Positions 24,081 to 33,138 of a stretch of 64,000 bases of DNA are shown piece by piece. The DNA comes from Paenibacillus guangzhouensis (lineage in GTDB: Bacteria; Bacillota; Bacilli; Paenibacillales; Paenibacillaceae). The stretch spans positions 6,528,501 to 6,592,500 of the forward strand of contig NZ_CP045293.1 of the NCBI RefSeq assembly GCF_009363075.1, written 5' to 3'. The notes beneath the pieces are model-generated. The model was not told the origin of the DNA. It did not search any database and saw only the letters and a list, made by a program, of their open reading frames with translations. The position numbers were made by a program, and so were the translations under genes. Each line of letters begins with the position of its first letter. The first letter of the stretch is position 1.

Positions 24081-24719
24081 ATGACTGATTTTATGCAAGT
24101 AGTGAAGGATCGCAGATCGGCAATGAAATTTAAACCGGAAGTACATATTACAAGAGAAGAGTTAAATGAGATGTTCGAACTCGTCAAATATGCCCCGTCG
24201 GCGTTTAATTTGCAGCATGCGCATTATATCGTTATCGATAATGAAGCGCTCAAGAACGGTAAAATTTATGAAGCTGCGAATAAGCAGTATAAGGTACAAT
24301 CGGCATCAGCCGCGATTCTGGTGCTGGGCGATATGGATGCCTATCGGCAGGTAGGCGAACTGAATGAAGGAATGCTGAACTTAGGCATCATGAACAAGCA
24401 AGAATACGACATGACGGTTGAATCGGTGACATCCTTCTACGAAGATCGAGGTGAAGCATTTAAGCGCGATGAAGCCATTCGCAATGCGAGCTTGTCGGCG
24501 ATGCTGTTCATGTTGATTGCCAAAGAGAAGGGCTGGGATACTTGTCCGATGATCGGATTCGATGCCGAAGCGATGCGCGAAGCATTGAATATCTCTTCCC
24601 GGTACGTTCCAGCGATGTTAATCGTCATTGGACAGGAGCAAATCGCAGGACAGAGACCTCGGGGTTATCGGAAGCCGGTCGCAGAGTTCGTAAGTTATAA
24701 TACCGAAATTTCAAAATAA
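24081..24719 (+). CDS. mhqN: Nitroreductase-family flavoprotein, MhqN-like
   Basis: A 212-residue nitroreductase-type FMN protein. Seen: RRSAMKFKP near 12-20 (FMN phosphate contact), APSAFNLQH near 39-47, and GWDTCPMIGFD near 151 followed by a C-terminal PRGYRKP. Such enzymes reduce quinones, nitroaromatics or azo compounds with NAD(P)H. It is the first gene of a three-gene operon with a VOC dioxygenase and an esterase, the same order as B. subtilis mhqNOD, which answers methylhydroquinone, catechol and other electrophiles. It is driven by a strong promoter with an overlapping palindrome. The symbol is given by synteny. Confidence 0.82.
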   Translation: MTDFMQVVKDRRSAMKFKPEVHITREELNEMFELVKYAPSAFNLQHAHYIVIDNEALKNGKIYEAANKQYKVQSASAAILVLGDMDAYRQVGELNEGMLNLGIMNKQEYDMTVESVTSFYEDRGEAFKRDEAIRNASLSAMLFMLIAKEKGWDTCPMIGFDAEAMREALNISSRYVPAMLIVIGQEQIAGQRPRGYRKPVAEFVSYNTEISK

Positions 24720-24756
24720 ATGATTAGCATTATCACTTTGAAAGGGGTTGGAGATC

Positions 24757-25707
24757 ATGGCATTACGCACAGCAGGCATTCATCATATTACGGCGTTTGC
24801 ACGGAATCCCCAAGAGAATGTTGATTTTTACGCAGGGATTCTTGGGTTAAGACTTGTGAAGAAGACCATTAACTTTGATGCACCAGAGGTATATCACTTG
24901 TATTTCGGTGATGAGGCTGGCACGCCCGGTACGATCATCACGTTCTTCCCGTGGCCAGAATCACGCAAGGGACGGGTTGGCGGAGGGCAGGTAGGACGAA
25001 CAACCTATGTGATCCCGCCGGGTGCAATGGGCTTCTGGGAAGCTCGCTTAAAGCATTTCGGCATCTCGGTCTCGAAGGCTGAACGCTTCGGCGAGGCGTA
25101 TCTGCAATTCGCCGATCGTGAAGGGCTGCAGCTGGAGCTCGTGGAACGCGAAGCTGGCAAGCCGAGCGCATGGTCATTCGGCGGCATTCCAACAACGGCC
25201 GCGATTAAAGGCTTCGGAGGCGCCGTGCTGTTTAGTGTCAATTCAGCGAGCACGATGGGGGCGCTTGAGGATGTACTAGGGCTCACGAAAGTCTCGGAAG
25301 ATGTAGGATACGTCCGTTATCAAGCAGACGGAGAGTTCGGCAATATCATCGATGTCGTGGCGAACAATGTGGATTGGGGCCATGGCGGTGCGGGTACAGT
25401 GCATCATATTGCATGGCGTGCCAAAGATAATGAAGAGCATGCCGAATGGCGGCAGGCCGTGATTCAAGGCGGGTACCAACCGACAGACATTCTGGATCGA
25501 CAGTATTTCCATGCGCTGTATTTCCGTGAGGCAGGCGGAATTCTATTTGAGATTGCGACAGACCCTCCAGGCTTCGCAAGGGATGAAGCACCGGAGGCGC
25601 TAGGCGAGCAGCTCATGCTGCCGAAATGGTTCGAGCCACGGCGCGCGCAGCTCGAAGCAAATTTGCAACCGATTGAGGTTCGCGTATTAGGAGGCGATCA
25701 CGCATGA
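24757..25707 (+). CDS. mhqO: Ring-cleaving dioxygenase (two VOC domains), MhqO/MhqA-like
   Basis: A 316-residue protein with two vicinal-oxygen-chelate (glyoxalase-like) domains: residues about 5-130 (AGIHHITAFARNPQENVDFY) and about 145-270 (metal-type H in GTVHHIAWRA). The metal site would be formed by H, H and a Glu in the C-terminal half (GGILFEIATDPPGF). The family is described as hydroquinone- or catechol-cleaving dioxygenases. ATG 24757 follows AAAGGGG at 9 nt; the open frame upstream begins with a TTG inside the RBS region. Its stop overlaps the next ATG (ATGA). The metal is probably Fe(II), inferred from the family. Confidence 0.85.
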   Translation: MALRTAGIHHITAFARNPQENVDFYAGILGLRLVKKTINFDAPEVYHLYFGDEAGTPGTIITFFPWPESRKGRVGGGQVGRTTYVIPPGAMGFWEARLKHFGISVSKAERFGEAYLQFADREGLQLELVEREAGKPSAWSFGGIPTTAAIKGFGGAVLFSVNSASTMGALEDVLGLTKVSEDVGYVRYQADGEFGNIIDVVANNVDWGHGGAGTVHHIAWRAKDNEEHAEWRQAVIQGGYQPTDILDRQYFHALYFREAGGILFEIATDPPGFARDEAPEALGEQLMLPKWFEPRRAQLEANLQPIEVRVLGGDHA

Positions 25708-26315
25708 TTCACGTATTCGAGCAGGGCACAGACCAAAGTGCGCCGACACTGGTGCTATTCCATGGCACAGGCGGTACGGAGCGAGATCTGCTGCCGTTAG
25801 CGAAGCATATTTCACCATCATCTAGTATTCTTAGCCTTCGAGGCAACGTGCTGGAGAACGGCATGCCGCGTTTTTTCAGACGATTGGCTGAAGGCGTGTT
25901 CGATGAAGAGGATTTGATCTTCCGTACGAAGGAAGTCTACGAATTCCTAGATCAAGCTGCAACGCAGTATAAGCTTGATCGCGACAATTTCATCGCCGTA
26001 GGTTATTCGAACGGTGCGAATATTATCGGCAGCTTATTATTTCATTACGCAAATGCCGTGAAGGGTGCTGTTCTGCATCATCCGATGGTTCCGCTCCGCG
26101 GGGTGACCTTACCTGAGCTTTCGGGAACACAAGTCTTCATCGGCGCGGGTACGAATGATCCCATCTGTTTGAGATCCGAGTCCGAGGAGCTGGATCAGCT
26201 TCTGCGGAGCGCAGGTGCATCGGTTACACTCCATTGGGGGAACGCGGGGCATCAGTTGACCGGAGCGGAAGTCGAAGCCGCGAAGGTCTGGTTCCAGCAA
26301 CATTACGCTTCATAA
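25704..26315 (+). CDS. mhqD: Carboxylesterase/phospholipase-type hydrolase, MhqD-like
   Basis: A 203-residue alpha/beta hydrolase of the phospholipase/carboxylesterase group. The N-terminal oxyanion-hole motif is LFHGTGGTERDL near residue 18-29; the nucleophile is Ser102 in VGYSNGAN; the acid is probably D in GTNDPI and the histidine is in NAGHQLT near 190. It overlaps the dioxygenase gene by 4 nt, so translation is coupled. In B. subtilis MhqD is the hydrolase of the methylhydroquinone operon. A role downstream of ring opening or on quinone adducts is inference. Ends before a terminator. Confidence 0.85.
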   Translation: MIHVFEQGTDQSAPTLVLFHGTGGTERDLLPLAKHISPSSSILSLRGNVLENGMPRFFRRLAEGVFDEEDLIFRTKEVYEFLDQAATQYKLDRDNFIAVGYSNGANIIGSLLFHYANAVKGAVLHHPMVPLRGVTLPELSGTQVFIGAGTNDPICLRSESEELDQLLRSAGASVTLHWGNAGHQLTGAEVEAAKVWFQQHYAS

Positions 26316-26328
26316 TTCGAAATGCAAT

Positions 26329-26377
26329 AGCCATGGTAGACGACGAGTGAATCTCGGGCGAACTGCCATGGCTTTTT
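26329..26377 (+). terminator. Terminator of the mhqNOD-like operon
   Basis: Stem AGCCATGGTAG / CTGCCATGGCT (one G-U pair) with a 23-nt loop that can form an inner CGAG/CTCG hairpin, followed by T5. Confidence 0.8.
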
Positions 26378-26449
26378 GGCGCATGCTGGAGCATACGCAG
26401 GATATCCGCTATACTGGCTAGAGGTTAATAACGGAAGAGGTTAGTTGAC

Positions 26450-27379
26450 ATGACGAAATATTTATATACATACGCAGCGCATGAAGATGAACAAGCCTTG
26501 TGTCAATTAGAGCTCCGGACATTGTTCCGCGGTGCGAAGATGGGGGCCAGGAGTCTAATCTCCGCACGCCGAATTGAACCAAGCCGCAGTCCGTTCATCC
26601 ATGAACGGTTGGCCATCGAATATATGACCCCCACGCTTGACGAACTGGTTCAGCAGGTTGCATCCGTGCAGATTCCAGAGGGACAGACCTTTAAGGTCGT
26701 GTATTATAAATCGGGTGAAGATGTGTCTTACGAGGAGGAGCGGGTGATTGAACGAAGTCTCGGCGCGATGATTCGCGGGAAGGCGGATATGCGCAATCCG
26801 GAGCTCCTTTTCGGGGTAACGAAGCATGCCGAGGGTTTTATATTCGGTACTTGTGCCCAGAGCTCGGCCATCTGGAAGCATCACATGGATAAGCCTCAGA
26901 ATTATTCGACGGCTCTAAGTACAAGGCTCGCACGTGCCGTCGTCAATATTGCTGTGCCCGACATCGAGGGCGTCCGCGTTATCGATCCTTGCTGCGGCAT
27001 TGGTACCGTGCTTCTGGAAGCCCTATCGATGGGGATCGATATAATAGGTCGGGACATCAATCCCTTAACGACGCGAGGGGCACGGCTGAACCTCGCGCAC
27101 TTTGGCTATCCGGATGTCGTTACGCTAGGAGATATGCGCGAGATTACAGAATCATATGATACGGCGATCATTGACCTGCCTTATAATCTATGCTCGAAGC
27201 TCTCGGCTGAAGAGCGGCTGTCCATGCTGCGCGGTGCGCATCGATTCGCGGATCGTGTCATATTGATTACCACGGAGCCGATCGACGAATCGGTTGCGCA
27301 AGCGGGCTTCGAGATCATAGATCGTATTCAGGTGCACAAAGGTCGATTCGTGCGCGAAGTGCTCGTCGTCCAAGGATGA
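26450..27379 (+). CDS. TRM11-like RNA (guanine-N2) methyltransferase
   Basis: A 309-residue protein. The N-terminal half (about 1-140) fits a THUMP-like RNA-binding region, and the C-terminal half a class I SAM methyltransferase. The SAM-binding motif is RVIDPCCGIGTVLLEAL near 178-194, the acidic loop GRDINPLTTRGARLN near 202, and the catalytic motif IDLPYN near 244 is a variant of (D/N)PPY used by N-methyltransferases of guanine in tRNA (Trm11/Trm14 types). The second-position Leu in DLPY is unusual for TRM11 but found in related bacterial proteins. It is a single gene, convergent with the EamA transporter. The RNA target is unknown. Confidence 0.75.
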   Translation: MTKYLYTYAAHEDEQALCQLELRTLFRGAKMGARSLISARRIEPSRSPFIHERLAIEYMTPTLDELVQQVASVQIPEGQTFKVVYYKSGEDVSYEEERVIERSLGAMIRGKADMRNPELLFGVTKHAEGFIFGTCAQSSAIWKHHMDKPQNYSTALSTRLARAVVNIAVPDIEGVRVIDPCCGIGTVLLEALSMGIDIIGRDINPLTTRGARLNLAHFGYPDVVTLGDMREITESYDTAIIDLPYNLCSKLSAEERLSMLRGAHRFADRVILITTEPIDESVAQAGFEIIDRIQVHKGRFVREVLVVQG

Positions 27380-27387
27380 GTTCCTGC

Positions 27388-28371
27388 TTATTGATTCGCT
27401 TTTGCGTGGGGGGCAGGCTTCACAGCGTGGCTGTTCGATTCTAGTACTTCCGGCTGCGCTGTATTTCGTTTTCCCCAGATGAGCGTGCCGATGACGCCGA
27501 CGATGATCATGATTGACCCGAGGATATCATAGATCGTAATCTGTTCGCCGAATACGAGCACCCCGCCGATCATCGACACGATGGTCGCAAGATTGGAGAA
27601 TACGCTCATCTTGGACGCTTCCATTTTGGACAAGGTATACGTCTGTAATAGCAATGATATCAAGGAAGAGAGCAGGCCAAGATATAGAATGGCGATCCAG
27701 AAGGAACCGACGGTCAAAGGTTGAACCAATTGCTCCATCGTGCCATTCACACCGTGCTGGACGAGCGCCATCGCGCCGAATGCGATACTGCCGATCGCCA
27801 TCATGATATACGTTAACTCAATCGGTCGGAACTGGCCGGAGAGCTTGCGAGCAAATACGCTATACCCCGAGAACGACAAGACGGAGAAGAATAATAAGAT
27901 GATCCCCGCCATATGCGATAGATCCAGCTTCGTCCCCTTCATAATGACCACGAACAATACCCCGAACACAGAGAGCGCAATGGCGAACTTTTGCTTAAGC
28001 GTTGTACGTTCCTTCAGGAAATATCCCGCGAATAGTACCGTTAATACGGGGGTAAATGCATAGAGAATACCGCCTTCCGCGGAGGACGCGTGCTGCAAGC
28101 CAAACGCTTGAAGCGCGAAGAACAAGGTTGGATACAGGATGGCCATGCCTAGAATCGGGCGTAGCGATTTACCGCGAATATTGATTTTGATCCACCCAAG
28201 CGCGACGGGAATACTTAAGACCAGGAACGATAGGATGAACCGATAAGCGAGTGCGGTGAAAGGGTCTGCGGATTGCAGCGCGCTCTTCATGAACAGAAAT
28301 GATAATCCAATAATGCTTGCATTGATGATTGCGGAAACGACGGCAAGCTTATGGCTTTGTTGTGTACGCAT
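27388..28371 (-). CDS. EamA/DMT-family transporter
   Basis: A 327-residue inner-membrane protein with ten hydrophobic helices in two EamA repeats (about 8-140 and 155-295), e.g. FLFMKSALQSADPFTALAYR and GGILYAFTPVLTVLFAGYFL in the first half. DMT transporters export amino acids, metabolites or drugs. The short C-terminal tail is charged and cytoplasmic. It is divergent from a MocR-type regulator gene (168 bp apart), a very common pairing in which the regulator controls the exporter. It is convergent with the methyltransferase gene with only 8 bp between stops and no clear terminator. Substrate unknown. Confidence 0.88.
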   Translation of the reverse strand: MRTQQSHKLAVVSAIINASIIGLSFLFMKSALQSADPFTALAYRFILSFLVLSIPVALGWIKINIRGKSLRPILGMAILYPTLFFALQAFGLQHASSAEGGILYAFTPVLTVLFAGYFLKERTTLKQKFAIALSVFGVLFVVIMKGTKLDLSHMAGIILLFFSVLSFSGYSVFARKLSGQFRPIELTYIMMAIGSIAFGAMALVQHGVNGTMEQLVQPLTVGSFWIAILYLGLLSSLISLLLQTYTLSKMEASKMSVFSNLATIVSMIGGVLVFGEQITIYDILGSIMIIVGVIGTLIWGKRNTAQPEVLESNSHAVKPAPHAKANQ

Positions 28372-28538
28372 CTAAATTCCTCCTAGAACAAATCCTTATG
28401 GATTTATTTGAAAATTACGATCTGCCTGCTATTCAGTGATAGGTTGAATCGTTATACTGAAGATACGATAAGATCTGGAAATTGACGAGATGGAATTGTT
28501 GTGATTGTATCGGTACAGTTTAGAAGGATCTATTCATT

Positions 28539-29921
28539 TTGTTAGAGAAATGCGGTGTGTTAATGGCTAAATATGTAACCGTACTCACGGACATGGAAGA
28601 TCGGATTCGTACCGGGCAATACGCCCCTGGACATAAGCTTCCTTCGATTCGTGACGCATCCGAAATGTACGGGTGCAGCAAGAGCACCATTATTCGTGCT
28701 TACGCCGAACTCGAACGTCTACATATCATATATGCATTGCCGCAGAGCGGCTATTACGTCATTGATCGCCGTGGGGAGCAGTGGGATCAAGGGAAGGACA
28801 CCGACAAGCTGGATTTCTCATCGGCGTCGCCCGACTTGCATATTTTCCCATACCTCGATTTTCAGCATTGTCTGAATCGCGCGATCGACACCTATCAATA
28901 TCAATTGTTCACCTATGGGGATTCACAGGGGCTTGAGAGCTTTCGGCATACGCTCGTGAAACATCTGGCCGACGATCAAGTCTTCGCGAAGCTGAATCAA
29001 ATCGTCGTCACGTCGGGGGTGCAGCAAGCGCTGAATATTCTGACCCGGATGCCTTTTCCTAGCGGCAAATCCGTGATTCTGATTGAGCAGCCGAGTTATG
29101 AGATCTATCAGCGGTTTCTAGAGCTCGAAGGGGTGAAGGTCGCCGGGATTACGCGAACAACCCGTGGACTGGATCTCGACGAGCTGGAGAAGCAGTTCAA
29201 GCAGGGGGATATCAAGTTCTTCTATACGATGCCGAGGTATCAGAACCCGCTCGGGACATCCTATACCCTTGCCGAGCGGAAGGCTATCGTCAGGCTCGCT
29301 GAACGCTATGATGTCTATATCGTTGAAGATGATTATATGGGGGATCTGGGGGCAGAGGTTCGAATGAATCCGCTCTACAGTTACGATACATCAGATCATG
29401 TCATTTATTTGAAGAGCTTCTCTAAAGTCATATTCCCGGGGCTTCGCGTCGGTGCGGCGATTGTTCCTAAACTGCTGCATCCGATATTCGTGCAATATAA
29501 GAGATTCTCGGATGCCGATTCTTCGATCGTGTCTCAAGGCGCCTTGGAGATTTACCTTAAGAACGGTATGTTCGACCACCATAAACGCAAGATTATCCAG
29601 CTCTATGCGGCTCGGATGAATCGAATGAATCGTGCGCTGACCGAGGCGCAAGCATCGGAGTGGGTTGAAGTCGCCCCCGTTCAGCAAGGGGTGTATATCT
29701 CGCTTGTGTTACCGAAGGTCGTGAATATGGATCAACTGCACGGGAAGCTGCAGCGAGCAGGCGTCATGACGGTACCAGGTAAAGAATTCTTTTTGCAAAA
29801 TCAAGCACCGTTATACAAATTCCTTCGGCTTAGCATTACTCGAGTTCATGAGGACCGCATTGAAGAGGGAGTGCAGACGATTATGGAAGAGGTGAAGCGA
29901 GCAGGGCGTGGATGGGGTTAG
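28539..29921 (+). CDS. MocR/GabR-type regulator (GntR HTH fused to aminotransferase)
   Basis: A 460-residue two-domain regulator. The N-terminal GntR winged helix (about 20-90) contains GHKLPSIRDASEMYGCSKST. A fold-type I aminotransferase-like domain follows, with the PLP lysine in YLKSFSKVIFPGLRVG near 290 and the YQNPLGTSY segment near 235. Such proteins bind PLP and an amine or amino acid and act as activator or repressor, often of a divergent gene, here the EamA transporter. The start is uncertain: TTG 28539 has AGAAGGA at about 10 nt, while ATG 28563 (MAKYVTVL) aligns better with typical family N-termini but has a weak RBS. Confidence 0.88.
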   Translation: MLEKCGVLMAKYVTVLTDMEDRIRTGQYAPGHKLPSIRDASEMYGCSKSTIIRAYAELERLHIIYALPQSGYYVIDRRGEQWDQGKDTDKLDFSSASPDLHIFPYLDFQHCLNRAIDTYQYQLFTYGDSQGLESFRHTLVKHLADDQVFAKLNQIVVTSGVQQALNILTRMPFPSGKSVILIEQPSYEIYQRFLELEGVKVAGITRTTRGLDLDELEKQFKQGDIKFFYTMPRYQNPLGTSYTLAERKAIVRLAERYDVYIVEDDYMGDLGAEVRMNPLYSYDTSDHVIYLKSFSKVIFPGLRVGAAIVPKLLHPIFVQYKRFSDADSSIVSQGALEIYLKNGMFDHHKRKIIQLYAARMNRMNRALTEAQASEWVEVAPVQQGVYISLVLPKVVNMDQLHGKLQRAGVMTVPGKEFFLQNQAPLYKFLRLSITRVHEDRIEEGVQTIMEEVKRAGRGWG

Positions 29922-29993
29922 ATAAGCAGGGGATGTGGAATGGTTGCCATATGTAACGTCATGTGAATTTCGAAAATTGGGGAGGAAACGGTA

Positions 29994-30956
29994 ATGCAAA
30001 TTGGGATCATTGGAACCGGAGGGTTCTCGGAGACACACTGCAACTTATTGGAACAGATGGATGATGTTCGCGTTAGCGCCGTATGCGGGACAAGTCTTGC
30101 CAAAGCGGAGCGGTTCGCTCAGAAATGGCGAGGCGTAGCAGCTTACGGGGACGTTAATCAAATGCTCGATCAAGAGAAGTTGGATGCCGTCTATATTTGC
30201 GTTCCTCCATTTGCGCATGGGGCGCTGGAGAAGGCGGTAATCGAGCGGAATATTCCGTTCTTCATCGAGAAGCCGATTGCGCTGGATGATGAGCTCCCTG
30301 CCGAGCTTCTCGCACGCATTGAGGAGAAATCACTGATTACGTCGGTGGGTTATCATTTCCGGTACACCGATGCGACGCAGCGAGCGATCGAGCTCTTGCA
30401 GGGCCGAACCGTAGGGATGGCACTTGGCACATGGATGGGGGATATGCCTCGCGTCGGATGGTGGCGGAAGCAAGAGGGCTCTGGCGGGCAATTCCTCGAG
30501 CAGACGACCCACATGGTGGATTTGCTTCGTTATACGCTTGGTGAAGTGACCGAAGTCTATGCCGCTTATGCGAATCGGGTCATGCACCAGGTCGAAGAGG
30601 ACGTTACCGTTGCGGATGTCGGTACGGTGACACTGAAGTTGGCAAGCGGTGCGGTAGCGAACATTTCAAATACGTGTATTCTGCCAATTTCCGATCAAGC
30701 AGGCCTTCAAATATATACCGACCATGGTGTGCTGCAGATCCAATCGAACCAACTTGTCGATCGGACGAAGGGGGAGACCTATACGCTGCAGAATCAGTCG
30801 AACCCTTATGCCCTCGAGAATAAGGCGTTCATTCATGCGGTACGCACAGGCGATACGCAATATATCCGTTCAACTTACCAGGATGCGATCCAATCGCAGC
30901 GGATTGCGACGGCAGCCTTGCGCTCCGCAGCGACAGGTGCCCCTGTCACATTATAG
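29994..30956 (+). CDS. Gfo/Idh/MocA-family oxidoreductase
   Basis: A 320-residue NAD(P)-dependent dehydrogenase of the Gfo/Idh/MocA type. The N-terminal Rossmann motif is IGIIGTGGFSETHC, and the conserved EKP (FFIEKPIAL near 90-98) marks the nicotinamide pocket. The catalytic histidine is probably in FLEQTTHMVDLLRY near 170. The family oxidises sugars, inositols or related compounds. RBS GGGGAGG. It lies 72 bp after the MocR gene on the same strand and ends at a bidirectional terminator. No sugar genes are adjacent, so the substrate is open. Confidence 0.85.
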   Translation: MQIGIIGTGGFSETHCNLLEQMDDVRVSAVCGTSLAKAERFAQKWRGVAAYGDVNQMLDQEKLDAVYICVPPFAHGALEKAVIERNIPFFIEKPIALDDELPAELLARIEEKSLITSVGYHFRYTDATQRAIELLQGRTVGMALGTWMGDMPRVGWWRKQEGSGGQFLEQTTHMVDLLRYTLGEVTEVYAAYANRVMHQVEEDVTVADVGTVTLKLASGAVANISNTCILPISDQAGLQIYTDHGVLQIQSNQLVDRTKGETYTLQNQSNPYALENKAFIHAVRTGDTQYIRSTYQDAIQSQRIATAALRSAATGAPVTL

Positions 30957-30964
30957 AGAATGAA

Positions 30965-31006
30965 AATAAGCCCACTGAACAGATGAACTGCGCAGTGGGC
31001 TTATTC
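30965..31006. terminator. Bidirectional terminator between oxidoreductase and secreted protein genes
   Basis: Perfect 13-bp inverted repeat AATAAGCCCACTG / CAGTGGGCTTATT with a 15-nt loop between convergent genes. Confidence 0.85.
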
Positions 31007-31028
31007 TTAGAATGCCGTCATGTATCGA

Positions 31029-32315
31029 TCATTTCGGGACTTGGAACCAGATTTCTCCGAATTTCGCATCTTGAATTTGGTACCATTTGTTACCCTTCGT
31101 ATCGAGCTTCTCATTACGAATCGTGACGATCTGAGGCATCAGCGTCCCCAGTGCTTTGCTTGTTGTCGTCTTGTGAGCCGTGATCGGTTTGGCAATGGAG
31201 TAGGTCTTGTCAGGCTTTGCAAGGGTTGGTGTCGTTACGTTGAACATCCGGTTAAACGTCGGAATGTACGAGACCAGATCATTGAAGATTCGAGCCTCTT
31301 TGCTGCCGCTTGGATAAGGATTGGACTGCGGTGTCTCGATAACGTAGACCTTATCATTTTGCGTTCCGACAATGACGCCGTTGTTCGGGCCTTTAGCAAT
31401 AGCTGCCCATTCTTTTTTGGTATATTTCGTGATGGAGAGGACCATCTCATCACTCGCCTTAGCCCCTTTGGTCTGCCCTGGCGTATATAGGATTCGTTCC
31501 GAGTAAATGCCGCCATGCTTCATTTTATCCAGCTTTGCTTGGTTTAATTTCTCTACATGAACGATGCCGTCCCAAGATGCAGGAATGACGTACATGAAGT
31601 CTTGCGCTGGACTGGTATGAATGGTGCTGAGCGCTTCCTTGGTCTTTGTTTGATTCGTCGCGGTGAACTCGCCGTTACGGTAGGCAAGCGTCGTATTCAC
31701 GTAACCGATCGTCTCGGCATTGCTATCTCCGGTCAGACGCTCTTCGCCGAGCAGTTCATAGATTCCATCTCCGTTCGTATCGATGGGGTCTAGCGAATTG
31801 AAGGTCGCCAGATTGCCTTTGACCCGAAGGTTGTCGGATAGAATAACTTTGGGCGTATTATTATAGAACGAGACGATGCGACTCGTAATGTAACCGCCTG
31901 ACCCGCCGGTATCAGCTGTCAGCATGATATCATTGGCTTTATCGCCGTTGAAATCCCCAGCAAAATTAATATACGGCATATAGCCATCGAATCCGATGAT
32001 GTTCGCGTTCATGATTTTAGCGGTTTTGCCATCGACCACGATGAGGTTAATGTCAAGGGAATAAGCGGATTTGTTATCTTCACGCGTTCCGACGACATAA
32101 GCCATGTCCAGCACGCCGTCCTTGTTCACGTCAATCAGCTGCTGGTCGAGCAGCACGGTATGCTCAGGAACGGTTACGCCATCCAGCATAAAGGTTTGTC
32201 CGATTTTAAGCGATTTGTCGGAACCGGGTTTCGTATGGTCTGCAGCGAACGCCGCTGCGGGGAATGTGGCGAGCATAGATAACGATAGCGTCAGGGCCAT
32301 AATTTTTTGTCTCAT
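31029..32315 (-). CDS. Secreted protein with EF-hand/FG-GAP-like repeats and SH3-like tail
   Basis: A 428-residue exported protein. The signal peptide is MRQKIMALTLSLSMLATFPAAAFAAD (cleavage near 25). The middle part carries several Ca2+-loop-like segments: DVNKDGVLD near 64, DFNGDKANDI near 117, DTNGDGIYEL near 178, as in VCBS/FG-GAP and dockerin-like repeats. Residues about 290-360 contain KYTKKEWAAIAKGPNN...TPQSNPYPSGSKEARIF, closely resembling the lipoprotein encoded at 46298-46894. The last 50 residues look like a bacterial SH3 domain (NKWYQIQDAKFGEIWF). Likely cell-surface or envelope; function unknown. A second, smaller protein with related repeats is encoded at 33139-33990. Confidence 0.75.
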   Translation of the reverse strand: MRQKIMALTLSLSMLATFPAAAFAADHTKPGSDKSLKIGQTFMLDGVTVPEHTVLLDQQLIDVNKDGVLDMAYVVGTREDNKSAYSLDINLIVVDGKTAKIMNANIIGFDGYMPYINFAGDFNGDKANDIMLTADTGGSGGYITSRIVSFYNNTPKVILSDNLRVKGNLATFNSLDPIDTNGDGIYELLGEERLTGDSNAETIGYVNTTLAYRNGEFTATNQTKTKEALSTIHTSPAQDFMYVIPASWDGIVHVEKLNQAKLDKMKHGGIYSERILYTPGQTKGAKASDEMVLSITKYTKKEWAAIAKGPNNGVIVGTQNDKVYVIETPQSNPYPSGSKEARIFNDLVSYIPTFNRMFNVTTPTLAKPDKTYSIAKPITAHKTTTSKALGTLMPQIVTIRNEKLDTKGNKWYQIQDAKFGEIWFQVPK

Positions 32316-32520
32316 AATGATGTACCTCCTGTCAGTCCGTCCTGGATCATCAGCCTTATCGGGCGGTATGGATATGTATTCTACATCTATATTTTATACG
32401 TGTTCAATTCGTCTAGGGTTACAGCTTGGTATCAAACTATTTAAAATAAGATTACGAATCCTGTCGAACGAAGGATCCCGAAATTTGTATAAACCTTGTA
32501 GTGATAGGTGATGGCGGGTA

Positions 32521-32550
32521 TTGACCCTTATCAAGAAAAAGTCATATACT
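32521..32550 (+). promoter_or_regulatory. Promoter of the MarR gene
   Basis: TTGACC (32521-32526), 18-bp spacer, TATACT (32545-32550), 53 bp upstream of the TTG start at 32603. Confidence 0.65.
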
Positions 32551-32602
32551 GTTGGATGGTTCATGAATGGTTACATTATTATGCCCAAGAGGAGGTTGTG
32601 CG

Positions 32603-33037
32603 TTGGCTAAACGTGAGAACCTTATTGAAATGGAAAATGAATTTAGAAAGTTCATGAGAAAGGTGCAGTCTGAATGGGCGAGAAACGTGAACAGCGAGCT
32701 CTCTCGGACGCAATTTCTTGTACTCGATAAATTGTATGTGGAAGGTCCGATGAAAGGGTCAGATATTGCAGATGCGATCTATATTACTGCAGGAGCTGTA
32801 ACAGGATGTTCGGACAAGCTGATTCTCGGCGGTTATGCGGAGCGGATGCGTGATGAGCGAGATCGGCGTGTCGTCTATTTGAAAATTACAGAGAAGGGCA
32901 TCAAGACGCTGCAAGAGATCGCGAAGCGCAGACAGGAATTGATGAATGATCTATTCGGCAATGTGTCGGATGAAGATGTGAAGCGTCTGACGTCCATTTT
33001 CAAGCAGGTCATTGAGAATTCCGAATCCAAAGAATGA
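32603..33037 (+). CDS. MarR-family transcriptional regulator
   Basis: A 144-residue MarR-type winged-helix repressor. The fold is visible as LSRTQFLVLDKLYVEGPMKGSD, the recognition region ITAGAVTGCSDKLI near 66-79, and the wing with RDERDRRVVYLKITEKG near 88-104 (the D-x-R motif of MarR). One cysteine (about residue 75) lies in the recognition helix, so thiol-based sensing is possible but not shown. The TTG start at 32603 is chosen from the well-spaced GAGGAGG at 32589-32595; the longer frame to 32567 has no RBS. Its target is unclear; the adjacent secreted protein gene follows after 101 bp. Confidence 0.87.
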   Translation: MAKRENLIEMENEFRKFMRKVQSEWARNVNSELSRTQFLVLDKLYVEGPMKGSDIADAIYITAGAVTGCSDKLILGGYAERMRDERDRRVVYLKITEKGIKTLQEIAKRRQELMNDLFGNVSDEDVKRLTSIFKQVIENSESKE

Positions 33038-33138
33038 TAAATTGCGTGTTTATAAAGTGTGATTGCTGCAGCAATACATAATCCTTGGACAATCTTGCCA
33101 TCCTAATTGGTAAAAAACGATAGACAAGGATGTGCCTT